A stretch of 64,000 nt of DNA, from NCBI RefSeq assembly GCF_026616195.1, contig NZ_JANHDH010000001.1:1-64000 (forward strand), in the 5' to 3' direction. The DNA is from Haloarchaeobius amylolyticus (GTDB lineage: Archaea; Halobacteriota; Halobacteria; Halobacteriales; Natrialbaceae). This document shows positions 7,359 to 16,292 of the stretch, one piece after another. The notes beneath the pieces were generated by a model. It made no database searches, was not told where the DNA came from, and saw nothing but the letters and a program-made list of their open reading frames with translations. The position numbers and the translations under genes are program-made. Each line of letters begins with the position of its first letter. Position 1 is the stretch's first letter.

Positions 7359-8097
7359 GCCCTTCGAGGTCAACGGGTTCGTGTGTCGTCTCGCAGGGCG
7401 GGCCGTCGGCCCAGCGGTAGTCGACCGTGTCGCCGAGGACGATGAGCGAGGAGGAACGCGTCCCGTACCGCCCCTCGGGGTCGTGGACGCAGACGCCGAA
7501 GTCGTGGTCGCCGAGGACGGCGGCGGCGCGGTCGCGCCACTCGACCGCCGTCTCGGCGTCGCGGGGCTGGAGTTCGGCCCGGACCGCGCGGGCGTTCTCG
7601 GCCTGCTCGCGGGCGATATCGGCGCGGTGGCTCGGAATCTCGAAGGTGTCGTCCGCGCCGACGTTGACGACGACGTGGACGCCGGGGTCGAGGGCGGTGA
7701 CGGTGAGCTCGCCGTCCCACTCGAAGAGGAAGGCGTCCTCGGGGTCGGCGACGACGAGGTTGAAGCCCTGGTACTCGTGGTCGGCGACCGCCTCCTCGAC
7801 GAGGGCCCGTGCTGCCGCGGCACTCGGCTGGCGGAGCGCGTCCCGGACGAGCAGGCCCCGCGAACGCTCCCCGGCGAGGTCGGCGTCGACCCAGCGGTTC
7901 GTCACGCCGACGAAGAGGTCGTGCTCGGTGACGCCGACCCAGGTACCGCCGGCCTGCTCGTCGCGGGGGGCGACGACGACGGGGTCGGTCTCGACGACGC
8001 TCGGGGGACGGGCCGGGCGGGCGAGCAGTTCGTCACGGTTCGCCGCGACGACGACCGGCTCGTCGAACACGCGCCAGGCGATGGTGAGGGTACACAC
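7351..8097 (-). CDS. NRDE family (TANGO2-like) protein
   Basis: A 248-residue member of the NRDE/TANGO2 family. The diagnostic N-terminal Cys2 (start-CTLTIAW) and the motif AANRDE are present, as is GGTWVGV. The fold is of the Ntn-hydrolase type; TANGO2 proteins have been linked to heme or lipid handling, but the archaeal role is unknown. I chose the GTG at 8097 because it places Cys at position 2 and lies about 27 bases after a minus-strand tttttg TATA-like box, so the mRNA is probably leaderless. Confidence 0.85.
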   Translation of the reverse strand: MCTLTIAWRVFDEPVVVAANRDELLARPARPPSVVETDPVVVAPRDEQAGGTWVGVTEHDLFVGVTNRWVDADLAGERSRGLLVRDALRQPSAAAARALVEEAVADHEYQGFNLVVADPEDAFLFEWDGELTVTALDPGVHVVVNVGADDTFEIPSHRADIAREQAENARAVRAELQPRDAETAVEWRDRAAAVLGDHDFGVCVHDPEGRYGTRSSSLIVLGDTVDYRWADGPPCETTHEPVDLEGQF

Positions 8098-8170
8098 GCC
8101 CGGCGGTAGGGTGTGAGACGACAAAAACGTCCGGTAGCCGTATGTTCCTGCACTCCCTAGGGATGGTGTT

Positions 8171-8635
8171 ATGCGAGTCGCCGTCGCGGGCACGTTCGGG
8201 CCGATTCACGATGGCCACCGACGCCTCTTCGAGTCCGCCCTCGAGCTGGGGACCGACGGGGTCGTCGTCGGACTGACGAGTGACGCCTTCGCGTCGGAGT
8301 CCCGGGACCGGGAGGTCCCCTCGTTCGAGGCACGCGAGCAGGTGCTCAAGCGCGAGCTCACCGACATGAACTTCTGGGGCCGCCCCCTCGAGATCCGCAA
8401 GATCGCCTCCGAGGACGCGTTCGCGGCGACCGAGCACGACCTCGACGGGGTCGTCGTCTCCCCGGAGACGTACCCCGAGACGGCGGACATCAACGAGACG
8501 CGCCGGGAGAACGACTTCGACGAACTCATCGCCGTGGTCGTCCCGCTGGTCCGCGACGCCGAGGGCGAGCGTATCTCCTCGACGCGAATCGTCGAGGGCG
8601 AGGTCGACGAACACGGCGCGCCGACCCCGTCGTAG
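8171..8635 (+). CDS. coaD: Phosphopantetheine adenylyltransferase, archaeal type
   Basis: A 154-residue nucleotidyltransferase that makes dephospho-CoA from 4'-phosphopantetheine and ATP. The HxGH class motif is GTFGPIHDGH and the second motif is ISSTRI near residue 140. Length and order match the archaeal PPAT family, which is distinct from bacterial CoaD. It stands alone, divergent from the NRDE gene across 73 bases. A palindrome tccctaggga lies just before the ATG. Confidence 0.9.
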   Translation: MRVAVAGTFGPIHDGHRRLFESALELGTDGVVVGLTSDAFASESRDREVPSFEAREQVLKRELTDMNFWGRPLEIRKIASEDAFAATEHDLDGVVVSPETYPETADINETRRENDFDELIAVVVPLVRDAEGERISSTRIVEGEVDEHGAPTPS

Positions 8636-8655
8636 GGCGTCTCACCCCGCGGATC

Positions 8656-10173
8656 TCACCGCTCTTTCTCCAGCAGTTCCCGGACCGCCTCGCGGTCGAT
8701 GGTCCCCGACGCAGTCCGGGGAATCTCGTCGGTGAACCCGACCGTCTTCGGTACCTGGTGCGGAGCGAGTCGCCCCCGGCAGTGGCCCTCGATGTCGCCA
8801 GCAGCGAGTTCTGAACCAGCAGCAGCGACGACCAGTGCGGCCACGCGTTCGCCCCACTCCTCGTCCGGGAGGCCGACCACGGCGACCGAGTCGACGGCGT
8901 CGTGCGACCGGATCGCGTCGGCCACGACCGACGGGTCCACGTTCTCGCCGCCGGTGACGATGCGGTCGTCGACCCGCCCGGTCACCCAGAGCCGGCCGTC
9001 GCCGTCCCGGTAGCCCACGTCGCCGGTGTGGAACCCGTGCTCCGAGAAGGCGGCCTCGGTCTGTGCGTCGTCGAGGTAGCCCGGGGTGACGGTCGGACCG
9101 TCGACGACGAGTTCGCCCGTCTCGCCGGTCGTGACGGGGTCGCCCGACTCGTCGAGCACGCGGACGGTCGTCGTCACGAGTGGCTGGCCAACCGTCCCGG
9201 GATACTCGCGGGCCTGTTCGGGGGTCGCGGTCGCTATCTGCGAGGCCGCCTCGGTCATCCCATAGGTCGGGTAGACCGGCACGTCCCGGTCGGCACAACG
9301 GTCGAGCAGAGCTTGCGAGGCGGCGGCCCCGCCGAGCAGGACGAACCGGAGGTGCTCGGGCGGGGTCCAGCCGTCGTCCAGCAACCGCCGGAGCATCGTC
9401 GGCACGAGCGAGACGCCGGTCACGTCGTGGTCCGAGATGACCTGCGCCGTCGTCTCCGGGTCGAACTCGCGCTGGAGGACGACCCCGGTCCCGTACAGGG
9501 TCGCCCGGACGAACGGGGCGAGCCCGCCCATGTGGTACGTCGGCAGGCAGACCAGCCAGCGGTCGCCCCGGGTCACGCCGAGGCGGAACGCCGACCCGGT
9601 CGCGCTGGCGACGAGGTTCCCGACCGTCAGCCGGACGCCCTTGGGCCGGCCCGTGGTCCCCGAGGTGAACAGGAGCACCTGTTCGTTCGTCCGCGAGAGG
9701 GGATACGGCATCGCGACCGCCGAGGTGTCGTCGTGGATCGGTTCGACGGCACTCGATTCCGGGTCGTCGACGCTGGCGACCGGGCAGTCGGCGTCGGCAG
9801 CAGTGACCGTCTCGCGCGCCAGTTCCTCGGTCTCGTCGCCGCAGACGAGGACACGACAGTCGGCGCGGTCGAACTGGCTCGCGAGTTCACGTGCAGGACG
9901 GGTGGGGTCGAACAGCGCGACCGAACTCGCGCGGCGCATCGCCGCGAAGAGGACGACCGGGACCGCGACCCGGCGGTCGAGCAGGAGCCCGACCCGGCCG
10001 TCGCCGGGGAAGTCGTCCAGCCGGGCCGCCACGTCGTGGACGCGGTGGTGGAGGTCGCGGTAGGTCCACGACTCGCCGGCGTCGGCATCCACGATGGCGG
10101 TCCGCTCCGGCGTCGTGTCCGCCCGCACCGACAGGAGGTCCCGGGTCGGCCACTCGACGGGGACGCCACTCAC
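8656..10173 (-). CDS. menE: o-Succinylbenzoate-CoA ligase
   Basis: A 505-residue adenylate-forming enzyme that activates o-succinylbenzoate with CoA in menaquinone synthesis. The AMP-binding motif LLFTSGTTGRPKGV is clear, followed by YPTYGMTEAASQ, HTGDVGYRD and the C-terminal hinge GRVDDRIVTGGENV. GTG at 10173 overlaps the menC stop (GTGA), which fixes the start and shows coupling. It is the last gene of the menA-menC-menE run. Confidence 0.92.
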   Translation of the reverse strand: MSGVPVEWPTRDLLSVRADTTPERTAIVDADAGESWTYRDLHHRVHDVAARLDDFPGDGRVGLLLDRRVAVPVVLFAAMRRASSVALFDPTRPARELASQFDRADCRVLVCGDETEELARETVTAADADCPVASVDDPESSAVEPIHDDTSAVAMPYPLSRTNEQVLLFTSGTTGRPKGVRLTVGNLVASATGSAFRLGVTRGDRWLVCLPTYHMGGLAPFVRATLYGTGVVLQREFDPETTAQVISDHDVTGVSLVPTMLRRLLDDGWTPPEHLRFVLLGGAAASQALLDRCADRDVPVYPTYGMTEAASQIATATPEQAREYPGTVGQPLVTTTVRVLDESGDPVTTGETGELVVDGPTVTPGYLDDAQTEAAFSEHGFHTGDVGYRDGDGRLWVTGRVDDRIVTGGENVDPSVVADAIRSHDAVDSVAVVGLPDEEWGERVAALVVAAAGSELAAGDIEGHCRGRLAPHQVPKTVGFTDEIPRTASGTIDREAVRELLEKER

Positions 10174-11210
10174 TCGTCCCACACCCCGCGGACGCCGAGG
10201 CCGGGGCCGTCTGGGACCCGGATGGTCCCGTGTTCGACCGGGCAGGGGTCCGGCCCGAGGTCCGTCGAGAGCCACTCCGCGGTCGCGAGGCCGCTCGTGA
10301 GTACGCCCGGGAACGAGGCCGCGAGGTGGACCGCGGCGGTCCTGGCCACGACCGCGTCGATGGTGGTCGTGACGACGGTCGCGACCTGTTCGTCACGGGC
10401 CGCGAGGGCGGCCTGTCGGGCCTTCTCGACCCCGCCGAGGGCCATCGGCTTGAGGACGACCACGTCGGCCGCGTCGGCGTCGAGGACGGTCTCGACCGGG
10501 TGCGCGGCGAGGGACTCGTCGAGGGCCACCCCGACCGGGCCGGGGCGGTCTCGCAGGGCCGCGTGGCCGGCGAGGTCGTCAGGGTCGAGCGGTTGCTCGA
10601 CGAACTGGACGGCAGCCTCGGCGAAGGCGTCGAAGGCGTCCTCGGCCTGGTCGCGGGTCCACGCCCCGTTGGCGTCGGCCCGGATGGCCACGTCGTCGCC
10701 CACCACCTCGCGGACCTGTTCGACGCGCTCGACGTCGGTCGCGAGGTCCCGCGCGCCGACCTTCACCTTCACGCAGTCGAAGCCCTGCTCGACCGCGGAT
10801 TCGGCGGCTGCCGCGGTGTCCACGGGGGCGGAGTCGCCGACCGTGGCGTTCACCGGGACCACGTCGCGGGTGGCGCGCCGCCCGAGGATCTTGTAGAGCG
10901 GTCGGTCGTGCTGTTTCGCGCGGAGGTCGGCCAGCGCGAGCGAGATACCGTGTCTCGCGGCCGGGTTGGCGGCGAGGTCCTCGCGGAGGGCGGCCTCCTC
11001 GTTGCGGATGCGCTCGGTCGCGTCGTCGAGGGCGGCCCGGCACTCCGCCAGCGACTCGGTCCAGCCCGGCAGTGGCATCGCCTCCCCGAGGCCGACGTGG
11101 TCGCCGTCGGAGACGCGGACGAGGACGCCCTCGCGCTCGGTCATCTCGCCCTTCGCGGTTGCGAGCGGTCGGGAGAGCGACACCGAGAACTCCCGTGTCT
11201 CGGCCCGCAT
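10170..11210 (-). CDS. menC: o-Succinylbenzoate synthase
   Basis: A 346-residue enolase-superfamily dehydratase that converts SHCHC to o-succinylbenzoate. Visible motifs are CVKVKVGA with the catalytic lysines, RADANGAW for the first metal ligand, FVEQPLDP and LDESL further on, and VVLKPMALGG near the C-terminus. Start and stop overlap the neighbours menA (TGATG) and menE (GTGA), so the three genes form a tight operon. Confidence 0.92.
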   Translation of the reverse strand: MRAETREFSVSLSRPLATAKGEMTEREGVLVRVSDGDHVGLGEAMPLPGWTESLAECRAALDDATERIRNEEAALREDLAANPAARHGISLALADLRAKQHDRPLYKILGRRATRDVVPVNATVGDSAPVDTAAAAESAVEQGFDCVKVKVGARDLATDVERVEQVREVVGDDVAIRADANGAWTRDQAEDAFDAFAEAAVQFVEQPLDPDDLAGHAALRDRPGPVGVALDESLAAHPVETVLDADAADVVVLKPMALGGVEKARQAALAARDEQVATVVTTTIDAVVARTAAVHLAASFPGVLTSGLATAEWLSTDLGPDPCPVEHGTIRVPDGPGLGVRGVWDE

Positions 11211-12184
11211 CAGACCACCCCCGGGAGCAGTGCTGGCAGTGCGAACCCGATGCCGGAGAGGACCGCGTAGAGCGCGAGCAACTGGCCGACGCGTTCCAGC
11301 GCCGGGTTGAGCGCCGCCCCGTCGGTCCGGGTGAGCACCGTCTGCGTGACGGTGGCCGCGAGGGGCAGCGAGAGCAGGGGCAGGAGGACGGTCGCCGGGG
11401 TGTCGAACCCGAGGACGAGCGCGACCGGCGTGAGGTAGGCGATGGCGAGCATCGCGAGGAACTCGCCGCGGGCGAACCGGTAGCCGAAGGCGACCGCCAG
11501 CGTCGTCTTCCCGGTTCTGGAATCCTCCTCCCGGTCGCGGACGTTGTTCACGACGAGGATGTTCGTGGAGATGGCCGCGATGGGCAGGCTGGCGAGCAGT
11601 GCGAGGGGCAGGTCCGGCAGGGGCGGGAGGCCGGTCCCGAGGGGGCCGTAGTCCGGGTTCGCGGCCGCGGCCTGCACGTAGTAGGTCCCGGTGACGGCGA
11701 CCAGCCCGAAGAAGACGAAGACGAACAGGTCGCCGAGACCGTTGTACCCCAGCGGGTACGGCCCGCCGGTGTAGGCGATGCCGGAGGCAACGCTCACGAG
11801 GCCGACGACGAGGATGGGGATACCGCCGACCCAGACGAGGTAGCTCCCGGTGACGATGGCGACCGCGAAGGTCACCAGCATCGCCCGCTTCACCTCGTCG
11901 GCCTCGATGAGGCCGGACTGGGTGACCCGGGTGAACCCCTCGCGGTCGTCGGTGTCGGCGCCCTGTTTCGCGTCGTAGTAGTCGTTCGCGAAGTTCGTCC
12001 CCACCTGGATGAGCGCCGCACCCACGAACGCCATCACCGCCGGGAGGGCCGCGAACACGTCGCTGTAGTAGGCGACGGCCGTGCCGACGATGACTGGCGC
12101 GGCGGCCGCCGGCAGCGTCTGGGGCCGCGCGGCCATCACCCACGCCTTCGTCTTCGAGATGTCCGCAGTCGCCGTGTCGGTCAT
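11210..12184 (-). CDS. menA: 1,4-Dihydroxy-2-naphthoate polyprenyltransferase
   Basis: A 324-residue UbiA-type membrane prenyltransferase with about eight hydrophobic segments. It attaches the isoprenoid tail to DHNA. The two Asp-rich Mg sites are NFANDYYDAKQGADTDDREG and NVRDREEDSRTGK. Its stop shares bases with the menC start. It is first of the menA-menC-menE operon; the gap before it holds the promoter. Confidence 0.93.
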   Translation of the reverse strand: MTDTATADISKTKAWVMAARPQTLPAAAAPVIVGTAVAYYSDVFAALPAVMAFVGAALIQVGTNFANDYYDAKQGADTDDREGFTRVTQSGLIEADEVKRAMLVTFAVAIVTGSYLVWVGGIPILVVGLVSVASGIAYTGGPYPLGYNGLGDLFVFVFFGLVAVTGTYYVQAAAANPDYGPLGTGLPPLPDLPLALLASLPIAAISTNILVVNNVRDREEDSRTGKTTLAVAFGYRFARGEFLAMLAIAYLTPVALVLGFDTPATVLLPLLSLPLAATVTQTVLTRTDGAALNPALERVGQLLALYAVLSGIGFALPALLPGVV

Positions 12185-12278
12185 TGCCCGGTGGTTAGGG
12201 CGACGATGAAAAAGCCGCTGTGGTTCGCGGGGGTCTGGTTCGGGAGTCGGTCGCGGGTGGATGGTGGGGACTGCGGAA

Positions 12279-12863
12279 TCAGGCGCCGGTCTTCGTCCCG
12301 TCGTCGTCGGCCGGCTGGCCGACCGGGAAGTCGAACCGCACCCAGTCGGTCCAGACGAGGTCGCCGTCCTCGTTCTGGCAGGGCCGGTCCACGTCGGGGT
12401 CGTACTCGCCGTTCTCGTTCGTGTCGACGACCGCGACGACGGCGACGTCGTGCTCCCCGGAGAGATCACCGATGGGGACGGCGGCCCCGTCGGCGGTGAC
12501 CGTCCCGCCCTCGAACCGGACGTGGTCCGCCCCGAGGACGGTCCCCTCCTCGAAGGCGACGAACAGCATACTCGTGTTCGCGGGGACGGTCCAGCCGACG
12601 TGGACGTTGCCCTGTTGCCAGAGTTCGGCCGTGTTGCCGGTGCCCCAGTAGCTCACCCAGACCTGGTCGCAGGTGGTCGGCTCGGCGAGCGTCCCGTTCA
12701 GGGAGGCGCCGTCATCGGGGTCGGTGGTGTCGGTTCCGGTCCCGGGGTCGGTCGTGGGCGGTTCCGTCGTGTCGCCGGGGCCGCCGGTGCTCCCGAGCTG
12801 GCCGACGCAGCCGGCCGAGAGCACGAGGAGGCAGCAACACAGGGCGGCGAGTCTCTGTCGCAT
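12279..12863 (-). CDS. Secreted lipoprotein, unknown function
   Basis: A 194-residue lipoprotein: short basic start (MRQR), hydrophobic core and lipobox LSAGC at about residues 14-18. A Thr/Pro/Asp-rich linker (residues 25-55) leads to a beta-rich domain that contains DTNENGEYDPDVD, a pattern resembling a calcium-binding EF-type loop. Two further cysteines (TTC, RPC) may pair. The protein probably faces the outside, anchored by the lipid. No enzyme motif seen. Confidence 0.65.
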   Translation of the reverse strand: MRQRLAALCCCLLVLSAGCVGQLGSTGGPGDTTEPPTTDPGTGTDTTDPDDGASLNGTLAEPTTCDQVWVSYWGTGNTAELWQQGNVHVGWTVPANTSMLFVAFEEGTVLGADHVRFEGGTVTADGAAVPIGDLSGEHDVAVVAVVDTNENGEYDPDVDRPCQNEDGDLVWTDWVRFDFPVGQPADDDGTKTGA

Positions 12864-12946
12864 CGTGGCTGGACAGAGACGCCACATCGGGAAAAGGACA
12901 CGTCAAGGTGAAAGAACGATTGCAGGCTGGCCGGGTCGCGGTCGCC

Positions 12947-13420
12947 TCAGACCGCGTCCTCGACCAGTGCGTACACGCCGCCGAGGACGAGCCCGTAGAC
13001 GACGTGCCAGAGCAGCGACGGGATGGCGAAGTTCGGCAGCGGCGGGTTCGCGGGCGACCCGACCACGTCGAGCCACACCGGCATGACGAGGGCGGCGAGG
13101 ACGACCCAGGTCACGGCGCCCCAGGCGGCACCGAGGCCGACCTGTCCGCCGAGCGAGTCGAGGTCGAAGGCGCCGACGAGGCCGGCGAACACCACGCCGA
13201 GGACCGCGCCGTGGGAGACGTGGACCACGAGCCCGAGCCCCGCGCTGGCGGGGGGCGCGAGCGTGTACAGCGAAGGAATCGCCACCTCGAGCGTGGCCGC
13301 GTTCATGGCGAGGACGAGGGCACCCATCACGAGGGCGCCCCCGATGCCGCCGAGGACGCCAGCGCGCCAGTTGCCGGTCGATGCATCGAACTGCTGTGCG
13401 GTTTCTGTCGTCGTCGACAT
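12947..13420 (-). CDS. Four-helix membrane protein (DUF6789-like)
   Basis: A 157-residue integral membrane protein with hydrophobic segments at about 22-45, 60-85, 97-118 and 135-153. Small residues (Gly, Ala) dominate the helices, and histidines occur in VVHVSHG and LLWHVVYG. Such proteins are often mislabelled as histidine kinases in haloarchaea but have no kinase domain. Function unknown. It stands alone between a lipoprotein gene and a glycosyltransferase gene. Confidence 0.6.
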   Translation of the reverse strand: MSTTTETAQQFDASTGNWRAGVLGGIGGALVMGALVLAMNAATLEVAIPSLYTLAPPASAGLGLVVHVSHGAVLGVVFAGLVGAFDLDSLGGQVGLGAAWGAVTWVVLAALVMPVWLDVVGSPANPPLPNFAIPSLLWHVVYGLVLGGVYALVEDAV

Positions 13421-13532
13421 ACACGTGACTCTGCTCCGGACACGGCATTCCGCGTTCGGGACTGGTGCATCCGCGACACAGGGCTGGGAAACTGTTTTAT
13501 CCGATGCCCCCGCGGCCGACAGAAGATATTCC

Positions 13533-14471
13533 TCAGCTGGCAGGACCGACGACCGTGACCTCGTACTCGTCCGCCAGCCGGTACCGGCGCCCGGCCCACT
13601 CGAACTCGGTGACGACCATCCCGGCGAGGATGGCCAGCGGGACGAGGAACAGGCCGAGGAACGAGAGCAGGAACGTCGGGCGCCGGAGCCCGAGGATGGC
13701 GTAGGCCACCCCGGTCGCCAGCGTCACCGCCGGCGCGACGACGAACGGGAACAGCCCGCCGGCGACGGCCAGCCCGGTCGCGACGACGAGGTCGCCGTGC
13801 ATCCCCTCGTGAACGTGTGTGAGCCGGTTGAACCGGACGACCCTGGCGTAGGTGGTCCGCAGGTCGCCGGGGACCTCGACGGGCGTCACCATCGACCTGA
13901 CGTGGTGGACGTCGCCGAGGTGCTGCGAGACGAGCCCGTCGTCGCTGAGGACCTGTCGCAGTTCGTCGGCGAGTGCCGCGACGCTGCAGTCGAGTTCGTC
14001 CCGGGTGAACGTGAGCCCGCCGCCCCAGCCGATGTTGGCCGTACTCCCGACGCCGAGGTACATCAACAGCGTCGAGAACATCGCGGTCCACGGCTCCATG
14101 AGCGCCCAGAATCCGTCACCGTACCAGAACGGGACGGCCGAGGCCGGGCCGTGGGCCTCCCCTTCGGCCACGAGCCGGTCGAGCCAGTCCGCGTCGCGCT
14201 CGAAGTCCGCGTCGGTCCAGACGAACCGGTCGTTGGTGGCGTGGTCCAGCCCGCAGGCGACGGCGTTCGCCTTCCCCGAGCAGCCCTCCGGGTCGCCAGC
14301 GACGAGTATCTCGACCCCCTCCGGCGGGTCGTGGTCCGCGACGGGGTCGGCCTCGCTGTCGCAGATGACGAAGAGTTCGTCGCCCTCGCGGAGCTGGTCG
14401 GCCAGCTGGTCACACGCGACTGTCCACCTGATGGTCGGAAGCAGGACGCTCACCGGCTCGCGGTCTGTCAT
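13533..14471 (-). CDS. Family 2 glycosyltransferase with C-terminal membrane helices
   Basis: A 312-residue GT-A type transferase. The N-terminal half has the nucleotide-binding DSEAD and WTDADFER (the DxD-like metal site), plus the acceptor-region motif DDGLVSQHLG (a variant of ED...Q). The C-terminal third carries two to three hydrophobic segments (about 235-295), as in ceramide-glucosyltransferase-like enzymes. It likely transfers a sugar to a lipid or polymer at the membrane. No neighbouring glycan genes were found. Confidence 0.75.
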   Translation of the reverse strand: MTDREPVSVLLPTIRWTVACDQLADQLREGDELFVICDSEADPVADHDPPEGVEILVAGDPEGCSGKANAVACGLDHATNDRFVWTDADFERDADWLDRLVAEGEAHGPASAVPFWYGDGFWALMEPWTAMFSTLLMYLGVGSTANIGWGGGLTFTRDELDCSVAALADELRQVLSDDGLVSQHLGDVHHVRSMVTPVEVPGDLRTTYARVVRFNRLTHVHEGMHGDLVVATGLAVAGGLFPFVVAPAVTLATGVAYAILGLRRPTFLLSFLGLFLVPLAILAGMVVTEFEWAGRRYRLADEYEVTVVGPAS

Positions 14472-14555
14472 GACGCTCCCCCCGGCAGACCGTGTGGTTC
14501 GGTAGCATATTCAAACCACCGCCGGGCCGGTGCCGACTGCGCCGTCAGGGGCGGT

Positions 14556-15449
14556 TCAGTAGTGCCACTCGTAGTCGTCGAAGTCCGGGTCGCGCTTCTC
14601 GACGAAGGCGTCGCGGCCCTCCTGGGCCTCGTCGGTCATGTAGCCCAGCCGGGTCGCCTCGCCCGCGAAGACCTGCTGGCCGATCATGCCGTCGTCGGTC
14701 ATGTTGAAGGCGTACTTCAGCATGCGGACCGCGGTCGGCGACTTGTCGTTGATGGTCTCGGCCCACTCCAGCGCCGTCTCCTCCAGTTCCTCGTGGGGGA
14801 CCGCCTCGTTCACCATGCCCATGTCGGCGGCCTCCTCGGCGTCGTAGGTCTTCCCGAGGAAGAATATCTCGCGGGCCTTCTTCTGGCCGACCTGCTTCGC
14901 GAGGTAGGCCGACCCGAAGCCGGCGTCGAAACTCGCCACGTCGGGGTCGGTCTGGAGGAACTTCGCGTGCTCCTCGGAGGCGATGGTCATGTCACAGACC
15001 ACGTGGAGGGAGTGGCCGCCGCCGACGGCCCAGCCGGGGACCACGCAGATGACCGGCTTCGGGATGTGCCGGATGAGACGCTGGACCTCGAGGATGTGCA
15101 GGCGACCCGACTTCGAGGCGGACTCCTTCTCGGCGTCGTCGCCCTGGTACTCGTAGCCGGCGCCGCCCCGAACGCGCTGGTCGCCGCCGGAGCAGAACGC
15201 CCAGCCGCCGTCCTTCGGCGAGGGGCCGTTCCCGGTGAGGAGGACACAGCCCACGTCTGTCTGGCGCTTGGCGTGGTCGAGTGCGTCGTACAGTTCGTCG
15301 ACCGTGCCGGGCCGGAACGCGTTGCGGACCTCGGGGCGGTCGAAGGCGATGCGGACCGTGCCCGAGTCGACGGCGCGGTGGTAGGTGATGTCGTCGAGGT
15401 CGAGGTCGATCGCCTCCCACGCCTCGGGGTCGAAGAGTTCGGAAACCAT
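14556..15449 (-). CDS. menB: 1,4-Dihydroxy-2-naphthoyl-CoA synthase
   Basis: A 297-residue crotonase-fold enzyme closing the second ring of menaquinone from o-succinylbenzoyl-CoA. MenB hallmarks are FDRPEVRNAFRPGT, FCSGGDQRVRG (oxyanion loop), VVPGWAVGGGHSLHVVCD and DPDVASFDAGFGSAYLA. It is a single gene 2.4 kb upstream of menA on the same strand. A terminal YEWHY motif is intact. Confidence 0.94.
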   Translation of the reverse strand: MVSELFDPEAWEAIDLDLDDITYHRAVDSGTVRIAFDRPEVRNAFRPGTVDELYDALDHAKRQTDVGCVLLTGNGPSPKDGGWAFCSGGDQRVRGGAGYEYQGDDAEKESASKSGRLHILEVQRLIRHIPKPVICVVPGWAVGGGHSLHVVCDMTIASEEHAKFLQTDPDVASFDAGFGSAYLAKQVGQKKAREIFFLGKTYDAEEAADMGMVNEAVPHEELEETALEWAETINDKSPTAVRMLKYAFNMTDDGMIGQQVFAGEATRLGYMTDEAQEGRDAFVEKRDPDFDDYEWHY

Positions 15450-15536
15450 CGTCCGTGGCTCCGGCCGGCGCGTAAAAATAGGTTCCCGTCCGGGTGTCGA
15501 CCGGTGCGGGCTCGGCTCGGCCCGCCACTGCCGACG

Positions 15537-16223
15537 TCAGGCGTGGCGGCCGTCGAGCACCAGCAGCGCCGCGAACCCGACGAGGACGCTGCCGCTGATG
15601 GCCCGGAGGACCCGGGGCAGGCGCTCGGACCGGGCCACGACGCGCCGCGCCTGGCTGGCGAACGCGGCGAGGAGGCCGAGGTAGAGCAGGCCGAGGGCGG
15701 CGTACACCACGCCGAGGGTGAGCATCTCGCCGGGAGCCGCGGTCCCCGCGGGGACGAACTGCGGGAGGAACGCGAGGACGAACACCGCCACCTTCGGGTT
15801 CGAGACGTTCACCGCGAGCGCCTGCCGGAAGGCACGCCGGGGCGAACCGTCTCCGGCGACGGCCGCCGCCGACACGTCGAACTCCTCGTCGTCGCGGATG
15901 GTCTGCACACCGAGGTAGACGAGGTAGGCCGCGCCGACGTAGGTGAGCACCCGGTACGCGACCGCGGAGGTCTGGAGCAGCACGGAGAGCCCGGCCACCG
16001 CGGCCAGCGTGTGCAACAGGACCCCGGTCGCGGTACCGCAGGCTGCGGCGAGGCCGGCGCGGCGGCCCCCGCCGAGGCCCCGGGCGAGGACGACCATCGT
16101 GTCCGGGCCGGGCGCGAGCACGACCGCGAGCGCGGCCGGGACGAACGCGACCAGCGTCGAGACGGTGAGCACGGTGTCTCGATTCGGCCACGCGTCCTTC
16201 AGTCTGCTGTCATCGACCGGCAC
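15537..16223 (-). CDS. LysE/RhtB family exporter
   Basis: A 228-residue membrane transporter with about six helices. The family signature is visible as FVPAALAVVLAPGPDTM near the first helix, and NPKVAVFVLAFLPQF in the middle. Members export amino acids or related small molecules. GTG at 16223 lies about 27 bases after a minus-strand taaaaa TATA element, supporting this start; GTG at 16172 would remove an unusual polar N-terminal extension of 17 residues and is an alternative. Confidence 0.8.
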   Translation of the reverse strand: MPVDDSRLKDAWPNRDTVLTVSTLVAFVPAALAVVLAPGPDTMVVLARGLGGGRRAGLAAACGTATGVLLHTLAAVAGLSVLLQTSAVAYRVLTYVGAAYLVYLGVQTIRDDEEFDVSAAAVAGDGSPRRAFRQALAVNVSNPKVAVFVLAFLPQFVPAGTAAPGEMLTLGVVYAALGLLYLGLLAAFASQARRVVARSERLPRVLRAISGSVLVGFAALLVLDGRHA

Positions 16224-16247
16224 GCCGCCACCCCGTCGGCAGTAGGG

Positions 16248-16256
16248 TTTTTATCA
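16248..16256. promoter_or_regulatory. Shared AT-rich promoter core between lysE-like and dnaJ-like genes
   Basis: gtttttatc reads as a TATA element on both strands. It is about 27 bases from the minus-strand GTG at 16223 and about 40 bases from the plus-strand ATG at 16293. A single element could serve both divergent genes. Confidence 0.45.
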
Positions 16257-16292
16257 GGGACTCGCAAATGTCAGGGCGAGAGAGACGACCGC

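Noticed and set aside
13023..16292. A long open frame running into the DnaJ-like gene, as if one protein of about 1400 residues.
   Set aside because: The part before 16293 is antisense to clear genes (membrane protein, glycosyltransferase, menB, LysE) and has shadow-type Arg/Asp/Gly-rich composition. High GC keeps unused frames open.
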